A stretch of 7,684 nt of DNA from Candidatus Aminicenantota bacterium. Its GTDB lineage: Bacteria > Acidobacteriota > Aminicenantia > JAMOAD01. Within the stretch, counting starts at the first letter, position 1, and every line of letters starts with the position of its first letter. The stretch lies in the NCBI GenBank assembly GCA_027070475.1, contig JALXDT010000065.1, positions 1 through 7,684 on the forward strand. The letters are read 5' to 3'. The notes beneath the pieces were generated by a model. That model saw nothing but the letters and a program-made list of their open reading frames with translations, was not told the origin of the DNA and searched no databases. The position numbers and the translations under genes are program-made. Below, piece by piece: positions 1-5,298 of the stretch.

Positions 1-98
1 CCTTTAAAAAGAGATTTATAAACCCCGCTTAACTCATTTTCACTTTTTTTCTTTAATTCTATAATAATCTTATTTAAGGTTTTATTATCCAGTTTCAT
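1..98 (-). CDS. N-terminal fragment of an unidentified protein, cut by the left edge
   Basis: An ATG at 98-96 opens a frame of 32 codons that reaches the window edge without a stop. The peptide begins MKLDNKTLNK and continues as a charged, helix-like stretch (IIIELKKKSE) and then NELSGVYKSLFK. An in-frame TAA lies about 33 nt upstream (forward 129-131), which limits the possible start. No Shine-Dalgarno sequence precedes the ATG. Instead there is a TATATT with an upstream TG (extended -10 form) 6 nt before the start, so the mRNA may be leaderless. The pattern of a short helix followed by ELSG and a Tyr-containing segment faintly recalls the N-terminus of NFACT/RqcH (fibronectin-binding-A-like) proteins, but 32 residues are too few for a call. 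Coding is supported by the open frame and plausible codon use only. Confidence 0.5.
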   Translation of the reverse strand, partial: MKLDNKTLNKIIIELKKKSENELSGVYKSLFK

Positions 99-104
99 AT
101 AAAA

Positions 105-110
105 AATATA
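105..110 (-). promoter_or_regulatory. Possible extended -10 element for the left-edge gene
   Basis: Read on the minus strand, TATATT is preceded by TG plus one base (TGTTATATT), the extended -10 form, and ends 6 nt before the ATG. The best -35 at 17 nt spacing is poor (TTTAAG, 3 of 6 matches). AT-rich DNA produces such matches often. It is listed because the gene has no SD and the spacing resembles the stronger leaderless promoter at 1885-1913. Confidence 0.3.
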
Positions 111-164
111 ACATAGAATATTCAAACCTTAAAGCCCAATATTACCTTTTAAACTTATAAAATG

Positions 165-192
165 TTGAATAAAGTTACAGCTACTTATTCAA
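165..192. repeat. AT-rich inverted repeat, possible weak terminator
   Basis: TTGAATAA (165-172) and TTATTCAA (185-192) are perfect inverted arms around a 12-nt centre. The stem can continue with GT/AC pairs if one A is bulged. On the minus strand it follows the exported-protein gene by about 60 nt and is followed by CATTTTAT, which is only a weak U-tract. It could be a weak terminator or a protein-binding site. Chance in AT-rich DNA is also possible. Confidence 0.3.
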
Positions 193-250
193 TTGTTGTT
201 TAAATTTCCCTTACAAGCTCTTGTTTAATTCCCCACAAACTAACAGTAAT

Positions 251-784
251 TCACTCTTTTTTGTTCTTTTTTCTCTTTTTTGTGCTTTCCATATCATTCA
301 AGACCTTTTCCTCTATAGCTATCCAATTGAATTTCCTAAAAAGAATCAGAGCCTTCTTATAATGAATTTTTTTAAATTGCATAATAAAGGCTCCGAATAT
401 ATTCTCTTTATTTCTAAAAGGTAGTATTATCTCCCCCTCTCTTTTTCTTTTATCATAATAGATTCCAAGATTAAAACCCGAAACTTTTTCTATTTTTCTC
501 CAGAAAACATCTCTATCATAGCTCAGGTTCAAAGAAAAAGGTTCCCACAAAGCGGAAACTCCGGGACCTCCCAGTAAGATAATTTTTAAAGATTTCTCTC
601 CATTTGAATAATTTTTCTCAATCCTTAAAGTATAAACTCTTTCAATGTTTATTCTACCTACGATAGGAGCTTTAGCTTCCCAATCAGGGATATTAATCAA
701 TAATTTATCAAATTCCTCAAAATCAATGGAAAATAGAAAGGATATAATGAGAATAATTGAGACAAAAAACAGAGTTTTTTTCAT
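251..784 (-). CDS. Small exported protein of unknown function
   Basis: This is a 177-residue protein. The N-terminus (residues 1-19, MKK followed by about 16 hydrophobic residues) is a signal peptide or membrane anchor, without a lipobox cysteine. The mature part begins with FDKLLINIPDWEA, contains a GGPG at 72-75, then alternating beta-type segments, and ends in a very basic tail (KKRKKNKKE). The order of elements, LLxxxPxWxA then an R/Y-rich strand, a central hydrophobic loop, a GFxxxxYYD strand and a helix near 143-160, loosely resembles small periplasmic proteins with an LLPxxPxGW start found in many Gram-negatives. That is recall of a pattern, not a family assignment. Its ATG overlaps the TGA of the zinc-ribbon gene in an ATGA (781-784), so it is probably made by translational coupling, helped by a weak GAG upstream. 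Role unknown; probably periplasmic or envelope-associated. Confidence 0.75.
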   Translation of the reverse strand: MKKTLFFVSIILIISFLFSIDFEEFDKLLINIPDWEAKAPIVGRINIERVYTLRIEKNYSNGEKSLKIILLGGPGVSALWEPFSLNLSYDRDVFWRKIEKVSGFNLGIYYDKRKREGEIILPFRNKENIFGAFIMQFKKIHYKKALILFRKFNWIAIEEKVLNDMESTKKRKKNKKE

Positions 785-1194
785 TTCATCTCAATAGAAT
801 AAAGTCCCTCTTCTTCAAGCTCTTTAACAATCTCTTTTAAGATTTCAAAAACATGCTTCCTTAAAAACTTTTCATGTTCAGGGATTCTTTGCTCCAGAAC
901 AAGTTCAGCAAACTCATCAAAATCAGGTTTAGGGTAAGTTTTATCATAAGTATCAAGTATCTCAAAAATATGCTCCAATATCTCATCTGCAAAAGAGCCT
1001 ACAAGCCATACTCCTGGATGAATGGAGCCAACCTCTTTGATATTAAATCTAATAGATTTTATTGCTCTTGGGATAAAATCAAAGATTTCATCGGCAGGAA
1101 ATCCACAATGAGGGCAAACGCTTTTCTCTTTATAGGGTATAAATTTATAACCACACTTTTTGCAAATATACTCATATCCAATATGAAGTGTCAT
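781..1194 (-). CDS. Zinc-ribbon protein of unknown function
   Basis: This is a 137-residue soluble protein. Cys11-x2-Cys14 and Cys27-x2-Cys30, in the context CKKCGYKF and CPHCGFPA, form a four-cysteine zinc-ribbon or rubredoxin-like knuckle. After it comes a conserved-looking IPRAIKSIRFN segment (41-51) and a mainly helical, acidic C-terminal half with one long helix near 106-130. I recognise no enzyme motif, and a one-domain metal-binding or nucleic-acid/protein adaptor is all that can be said. The start is well supported: AGGAG (complement of 1199-1203) lies 4 nt before the ATG, and TTGCAT-N17-TATAAT lies just upstream. It is the first gene of a two-gene operon with the exported protein (ATGA overlap). 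It is divergent from the beta-barrel gene, and the two promoters have back-to-back -35 boxes. Confidence 0.85.
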   Translation of the reverse strand: MTLHIGYEYICKKCGYKFIPYKEKSVCPHCGFPADEIFDFIPRAIKSIRFNIKEVGSIHPGVWLVGSFADEILEHIFEILDTYDKTYPKPDFDEFAELVLEQRIPEHEKFLRKHVFEILKEIVKELEEEGLYSIEMK

Positions 1195-1211
1195 TTCTCT
1201 CCTTTTTGCAT

Positions 1212-1240
1212 ATTATATTAAAAATAGATAACTCATGCAA
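1212..1240 (-). promoter_or_regulatory. Sigma70-like promoter of the zinc-ribbon operon
   Basis: Read on the minus strand, TTGCAT (complement of 1235-1240) is followed by a 17-nt spacer and a perfect TATAAT (complement of 1212-1217). The predicted start of transcription is near 1205, so the leader is very short but still includes part or all of the SD at 1199-1203. Both hexamers and the spacing agree with the consensus. Confidence 0.75.
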
Positions 1241-1248
1241 TATTACCC

Positions 1249-1278
1249 TTGCCAAAATCAGAAAAAAAGGTATAAAAT
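1249..1278 (+). promoter_or_regulatory. Sigma70-like promoter of the outer-membrane protein gene
   Basis: TTGCCA (1249-1254) is followed after 18 nt by TAAAAT (1273-1278), or after 16 nt by TATAAA (1271-1276). The predicted start near 1285 would give a leader of about 25 nt carrying the GGAGG at 1299-1303 and the TTG start at 1310. Its -35 lies only 8 bp from the -35 of the divergent zinc-ribbon promoter, so the two probably compete or share regulation. Confidence 0.6.
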
Positions 1279-1297
1279 ATACTACTTTAAAAAACAA

Positions 1298-1304
1298 TGG
1301 AGGA
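1298..1304 (+). promoter_or_regulatory. Shine-Dalgarno site that fixes a TTG start
   Basis: TGGAGGA is the only strong SD in this leader and lies 5 nt before TTG at 1310. The ATG at 1235 has no SD, lies upstream of the likely -10 element, and would put a 25-residue basic, non-signal extension before an otherwise clean signal peptide. Confidence 0.8.
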
Positions 1305-1309
1305 AAATA

Positions 1310-1870
1310 TTGAAGAAAGCTTTAATAACCACATTTTTACTTCTAACCCTTTTTACTTTTTCTTTTGGAAAGATTAAGGGGTTTTCAGACATCTCATTAA
1401 ATCTCCTTATCCCTGCTGATCAAAATTTCAAAGATGCCTATTCAAATTCCGTATTTTTGCCCTCCCTTGCTGTAGGTATTCACATTTACAGGGATTTTTT
1501 TGTCTGGGCCGGATATCGACTCTTTACCCAAAAAGGAGAAACAACCACTTTGAAGGATGAACTCAAATACACCGAATACGATACGGGACTTGGTTTGGGT
1601 TATTCAAAAGAATTAAATGAAAGCCTGAGTATTGCTCTTTATTCAGGTTTTTATTTCATAGCCTTTAAAGAAGAATTAACAAGCTCGGAAGAGGTCTCAA
1701 GAGATTCTACATTGGCTTTAACAGTGGGAGCATCAGTAAAATACAAAATTAAAAATCCCTTTTATATTTTAATTGGAGTGAATTATACAGGAGGCCAAAA
1801 TAATTCATACGATCCTCCCGCAAAATTAGGCGGAATAATTGCTAAAGCAGGTTTTGGAATTAATTTTTAA
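1310..1870 (+). CDS. Small outer-membrane beta-barrel protein
   Basis: This is a 186-residue protein when started at TTG 1310. That start follows GGAGG at the right distance and gives a typical signal peptide: KK, then a hydrophobic core ending FTFSFG at about residue 20. The ATG at 1235 is rejected. The mature protein is a series of alternating amphipathic strands separated by polar turns, for example FFVWAGYRLF (64-73), YDTGLGLGYS, SIALYSGFYFIAF, TLALTVGASVKYKI and FYILIGVNYTGG, and it ends in KAGFGINF with a terminal Phe. These are marks of an OmpA/OmpW-type outer-membrane barrel of about eight strands with a polar loop near 121-134. The exact family and ligand cannot be told. It has its own promoter and is divergent from the zinc-ribbon operon. 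No strong terminator follows it, so read-through into the glycosyltransferase operon is possible. Confidence 0.8.
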   Translation: MKKALITTFLLLTLFTFSFGKIKGFSDISLNLLIPADQNFKDAYSNSVFLPSLAVGIHIYRDFFVWAGYRLFTQKGETTTLKDELKYTEYDTGLGLGYSKELNESLSIALYSGFYFIAFKEELTSSEEVSRDSTLALTVGASVKYKIKNPFYILIGVNYTGGQNNSYDPPAKLGGIIAKAGFGINF

Positions 1871-1884
1871 AAAAACTGAATAAA

Positions 1885-1913
1885 TTGACTGCTTTCTTGC
1901 AATTATTTAGAAT
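1885..1913 (+). promoter_or_regulatory. Strong sigma70-like promoter giving a predicted leaderless mRNA
   Basis: TTGACT (1885-1890), a 17-nt spacer and TAGAAT (1908-1913) match the consensus at 5 of 6 bases in each hexamer. The -10 ends 5 nt before the ATG at 1919, so transcription should begin at or within a base or two of the A of the start codon. No SD is present. An imperfect inverted repeat (AATAAATTG 1879-1887, CAATTATTT 1900-1908) overlaps both hexamers and could be an operator, but its AT content makes chance likely. Confidence 0.65.
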
Positions 1914-1918
1914 TCACA

Positions 1919-3559
1919 ATGAATCGTAAGTTTACTTTTCTACTTATAGTATTTTTACTGACTATAATAATCAGAATCCCAAAAATTGAATCAGACCCAC
2001 CTTCCATCGTTGCTTCAATTTCAGGCAGCGCCAGCATATTCTGTGATGAGGGGATGTATCCTCATAATGCAAGGAATAAAATTCTTTTCAACAAATGGGT
2101 TATAGATGATTGGAATCCATTTATTTACAACCCGATATTAACCATTCTCTATTATCTGACATTTCTGATTTTCGGAGTAAAGATATTATTTGTTAAATTA
2201 TGGAATATTTTGTTTGCTTCCATTTCGGTTCTCTTATTCTTCCATATTGCTAATAAAAAGAAGATAAATATATGGATAATCTCTTCCATCTCTTTACTCT
2301 TCTCCTTTAATTTCTATTGGATTAATTATAGCAGAGTCGGACTTTTAGAAAATTTTTCAACTCTTTTTTTTATTCTTTCCTTTGTCTATTTTATTAAGAT
2401 TGAAGATAATCATAAAAATGCATTTTTAGCGGGGATATTCGCTACTATTGCAATACTATCAAAATATCTTTTCGCATACTTTTTACTTGCCACTTTTATT
2501 TCAATTCTATTTTATACATTAAAGAAGAAAAATAAAAAAATCTTACTCTTTTTCACAGGAGGAGTAATTACAACATTTTTACTCTGGTTTTTTACAATAT
2601 ATTTACCAAATTTAAAATATTTTCATAAAATCGGAAATGCATGGAGCTCTCAGAGTATTCCCCATACAACAAAAAGAATCTTTCATAATCTTATCAATAA
2701 CTCCTTACCACGATACTTCTCTATATCACCTTTAATCTTTTACATAGGGATTCTATTCATTTCACTTATAATAGCAAAAATATTGTTAAAAATAGAAATA
2801 AAAGCTGATGAAGTTTTTCTCTTTCTCTGGATCTCTTTTTCCTTCTTTCAAATAGGAATATTAAACTATCAACCTTTGAGATACTATCTACCTTTGATTC
2901 CCGCTTTGTTTCTGGCTTTTTTATACATTTTTACCAATATAAATTCAGAGCAAAACAGATTAAAGCTTTCTCTTTTATCCATGTTTTTAAGTGTGGCTGT
3001 CATTTTTATTTTCTTCAGATCTTTTTCAAAACTTTTATTTAAATCTCCGTCAGCTTTTTTTGTCTATCCATTCATCTTCAGACTATCTCTCATAATAGCT
3101 ATACTTCTTTTTCTATACCTATTCATAGGAGGAATAAATAAATTTAAAATAAAAAAAATATTTATAACTATCTTAATTTTTGCTTTTATCTTCTGGGGTG
3201 AAATATTGTTGCAATTCAGATTCGGATTTCAGACAAAATACAATTTAAAAAACATAAATACTTATATGGAAAAGACATTAAATAAGGATAGCTTCATCGT
3301 CGGACAATGTGCATTGAGAGCGGTTTTTGACACTAAATTAAAAGCAATTCCGGCATACAAAGGCTGGTTCAATGATAAGAATTTATTTCAAAGATATCCT
3401 ATCACCAATCTTTTGATGCTAAAAAGATTCAATGAGTTATCATGGATAATCCATAGATATCCTCAAATCAAAAACGGATTAGAATTAATAAAAACATTCC
3501 CTATCTGGGATACAAAACTAATTTTCTATAAATTAAACAAAAGAAAGGAGGAAAGATGA
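1919..3559 (+). CDS. GT-C membrane glycosyltransferase, PMT/ArnT-like
   Basis: This is a 546-residue polytopic inner-membrane protein, probably using a polyprenyl-phosphate sugar donor to glycosylate a lipid, glycan or protein on the outer face of the membrane. After the first membrane helix (5-20) comes a long external loop with Asp43-Glu44 in CDEGMYPHNAR and then DDWNPFIYNP (63-72). This DE in loop 1 is the usual catalytic acidic site of GT39/GT83-type enzymes. Further helices follow, with YSRVGLLEN (137-145) and QPLRYYLPLIPAL (318-330), both typical of the family. About ten or more membrane spans are visible, then a C-terminal soluble part from about 437 (NTYMEKTL...). The size fits the family. 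The start is supported by the promoter 5 nt upstream rather than by an SD. The 3' end overlaps the next gene by ATGA. Donor and acceptor cannot be told from the sequence. Confidence 0.82.
   Translation: MNRKFTFLLIVFLLTIIIRIPKIESDPPSIVASISGSASIFCDEGMYPHNARNKILFNKWVIDDWNPFIYNPILTILYYLTFLIFGVKILFVKLWNILFASISVLLFFHIANKKKINIWIISSISLLFSFNFYWINYSRVGLLENFSTLFFILSFVYFIKIEDNHKNAFLAGIFATIAILSKYLFAYFLLATFISILFYTLKKKNKKILLFFTGGVITTFLLWFFTIYLPNLKYFHKIGNAWSSQSIPHTTKRIFHNLINNSLPRYFSISPLIFYIGILFISLIIAKILLKIEIKADEVFLFLWISFSFFQIGILNYQPLRYYLPLIPALFLAFLYIFTNINSEQNRLKLSLLSMFLSVAVIFIFFRSFSKLLFKSPSAFFVYPFIFRLSLIIAILLFLYLFIGGINKFKIKKIFITILIFAFIFWGEILLQFRFGFQTKYNLKNINTYMEKTLNKDSFIVGQCALRAVFDTKLKAIPAYKGWFNDKNLFQRYPITNLLMLKRFNELSWIIHRYPQIKNGLELIKTFPIWDTKLIFYKLNKRKEER
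3546..3551 (+). promoter_or_regulatory. Strong Shine-Dalgarno for the propeller gene
   Basis: A full AGGAGG lies inside the last codons of the glycosyltransferase gene, 4 nt before the ATG at 3556. Combined with the ATGA overlap it suggests efficient initiation of the exported propeller, probably at a higher rate than its leaderless upstream neighbour. Confidence 0.8.
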
Positions 3560-5298
3560 TAAAAAGAAACATTATTTTAACAGTTCTTTTTAGTTTGTTA
3601 TTGAGTTTATCCGTTCAATCTCAGGAACTAAAGTTCAAAGATATAACCGCACAAGCCGGGTTATCTGTGGTTGATCGATTGGGAGGCCACGGAACCGCTT
3701 GTGGAGATCTTAATAATGATGGCTGGATAGATTTTGTTATCACCAATTCATACAATCCTCAATTTGTATATATAAATCAAAAAAACGGAAAATTTAGTCT
3801 GACAAAAATTGAAAATCATTACCTAAGCCATCAGGCTTTGTTAGTAGATGTAGACAATGACGGAGATCTTGACTTTGTAATAGCCAATGCTGGTAATGGA
3901 GAACCAAGTAAACTTTATCTGAATAATGGAAGTGGCCAGTTTACCTTTAAAAACAGTGCATTAAAAACAAGCCCGGGAGGAACAAGGGGAACAACTGCAA
4001 GTGATTTTAACAAAGATGGTTATCTGGATCTTTATACTGTAAATTTTTTATTTCCCAATCAACTCTTTATCAATCACGAAGGAAACTATTTTTCGGAAGA
4101 AGCGGAAAATTGGGATATACAGGATAAGGAAACCAATAAGGCCGGGAGTCAGGGTGTTGTTTCCGTAGACATAAATAATGACAAATTGCCCGATATCTTT
4201 GTTTGCAAATACAAATACAATACAACAATAAACCAAAAACCACTTCTTTATATAAATCATGGAACATACTTTATAAATGAAGTTCAAAAGAGAAACATAA
4301 ATATAGAAAACCTTAATGGAGCAACTTTTGCAGATTTGGATAATGATGGAGATCTCGATTTAATATTAGCCAAACAATCCTCAAATGATTATCTTACCAT
4401 TTACAAAAATAATCACGGTTACTTTCAAAATATGACAAATGTTTTGAAAATTCCCCTAATACACAAGCCAATATTTAGTATAATAACAGCAGATTTAAAC
4501 AATGATGGATTGGAAGATATTTTCGTAGTGGGTTGGTATTCAACAAATAGATTATTTATCAATAAAGGGAATTGGCATTTTGAAAGTATAAATGCCTCAA
4601 TTGAAGATTATTATATGAACGGGAGATCAGGTTCCTTTATCGATTATGATAATGATGGTGACTTAGACATTTTAATAACAGGTTATATTGAACACACAAG
4701 GCTTTATGAAAATCTGTACAGCGGTAATAATAAATCAATTCAATTGGATATTTTTGCTCCAAACGGTCAAAAAAGCCCTTTTGATTCAATAGTTTACCTA
4801 TATAAAAATTCATATGCTTACGGAACTCCCTGGCAAACAAAACATTTAATATCAACTCAGGGCTATCTATCTCAGCCCTCAACAAGAATGCACTTCGGGG
4901 TTGCTCAGGAGAAAAATCTAAGCTGTAAAATTGAATACAATACGGGGGAAGTAAAATATCTTTTTAATATTCAACCTGAAGCTATTCTTTCCGTGGGGAA
5001 TGTTCCTGATATTCAAATTTCAAACACTGAAAAAATTTATGACAGAGGTTTTCTTATAAAGAGAGTTATTGATAAGATAGATATTAGTATTACTGCCACT
5101 CAGCCAGTAAATAAAATTTATGTTTTCAGAAAAAGGACAGATGAAGATTCTTCAAACTATAAATTCATCAAAGAGTTTAATGGTAATACAAACAGCCTTT
5201 TGATTGAATCAGATGAAAATAGTTATGACTATGCAATTTATTATACGACAGAAAGCTCTCAAAGTTTTGTTAAATTTGCAAGTGTCTTGAAAAGATAG
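3556..5298 (+). CDS. Exported FG-GAP/VCBS beta-propeller protein with ASPIC/UnbV domain (CRTAC1-like)
   Basis: This is a 580-residue exported protein. Residues 1-22 are a signal peptide (cleavage probably near VQS-QE; no lipobox Cys). It then has seven repeats of 47-55 residues, each with an Asp-rich calcium loop of the DxNxDGxxD type starting at residues 51, 98, 150, 205, 260, 313 and 363. Seven repeats fit one closed seven-bladed, integrin-alpha-like propeller. The fourth loop is DINNDKLPD, where Lys replaces the usual Gly. Residues about 391-480 match the ASPIC/UnbV domain found after such propellers in CRTAC1-like proteins (GYLSQPSTRMHFGV at 436-449, then a KIEYNTGEV strand). The last 100 residues are beta-rich, perhaps Ig/FN3-like. 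There is no transmembrane anchor and no recognisable sorting signal. Encoded between two GT-C membrane proteins, it may be their substrate or an envelope partner (inference). Confidence 0.88.
   Translation: MIKRNIILTVLFSLLLSLSVQSQELKFKDITAQAGLSVVDRLGGHGTACGDLNNDGWIDFVITNSYNPQFVYINQKNGKFSLTKIENHYLSHQALLVDVDNDGDLDFVIANAGNGEPSKLYLNNGSGQFTFKNSALKTSPGGTRGTTASDFNKDGYLDLYTVNFLFPNQLFINHEGNYFSEEAENWDIQDKETNKAGSQGVVSVDINNDKLPDIFVCKYKYNTTINQKPLLYINHGTYFINEVQKRNINIENLNGATFADLDNDGDLDLILAKQSSNDYLTIYKNNHGYFQNMTNVLKIPLIHKPIFSIITADLNNDGLEDIFVVGWYSTNRLFINKGNWHFESINASIEDYYMNGRSGSFIDYDNDGDLDILITGYIEHTRLYENLYSGNNKSIQLDIFAPNGQKSPFDSIVYLYKNSYAYGTPWQTKHLISTQGYLSQPSTRMHFGVAQEKNLSCKIEYNTGEVKYLFNIQPEAILSVGNVPDIQISNTEKIYDRGFLIKRVIDKIDISITATQPVNKIYVFRKRTDEDSSNYKFIKEFNGNTNSLLIESDENSYDYAIYYTTESSQSFVKFASVLKR

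Larger units (their letters stand above)
99..250. other. Intergenic gap between two minus-strand genes
   Basis: This AT-rich stretch separates the end of the minus-strand exported-protein gene from the start of the left-edge gene. It holds an inverted repeat at 165-192, a short near-direct repeat (TTGTTTAA at 197-204 and at 221-228) and a 12-nt near-palindrome ACAAGCTCTTGT at 213-224. No convincing coding frame or GC-rich terminator was seen. It probably holds the weak 3' end of the upstream operon and the promoter of the left-edge gene. Confidence 0.5.

Noticed and set aside
197..230. TTGTTTAA direct repeats near 197 and 221 as an attachment site or target duplication
   Set aside because: They are only about eight bases long in AT-rich DNA, with no transposase, integrase or terminal inverted repeats nearby.
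221..424. Plus-strand open frame of 67 codons starting near 221
   Set aside because: It lies mostly antisense to the exported-protein gene, has no SD and shows a Phe/Ser composition expected from the reverse of a Lys/Glu-rich gene.
874..1221. Plus-strand open frame of 115 codons
   Set aside because: It is fully antisense to the zinc-ribbon gene, which has an SD, a promoter and a Cys4 motif; this frame shows no domain.
1235..1309. ATG at 1235 as the start of the beta-barrel gene
   Set aside because: There is no SD, the ATG lies upstream of the likely promoter -10, and the 25-residue basic extension would mask the signal peptide. TTG 1310 with GGAGG is better.
3706..4670. Recurring AATGATGG/GACAATGACGG-like DNA as a nucleotide repeat array
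   Set aside because: The similarity comes from the repeated DxNxDG codons of the propeller. The intervening DNA is diverged and there are no regular spacers, so it is neither CRISPR nor a tandem DNA repeat.
4048..4885. Three minus-strand open frames (4048-4287, 4070-4267, 4637-4885)
   Set aside because: They are antisense to the FG-GAP protein gene, overlap each other or lack initiation signals, and show no recognisable motif.
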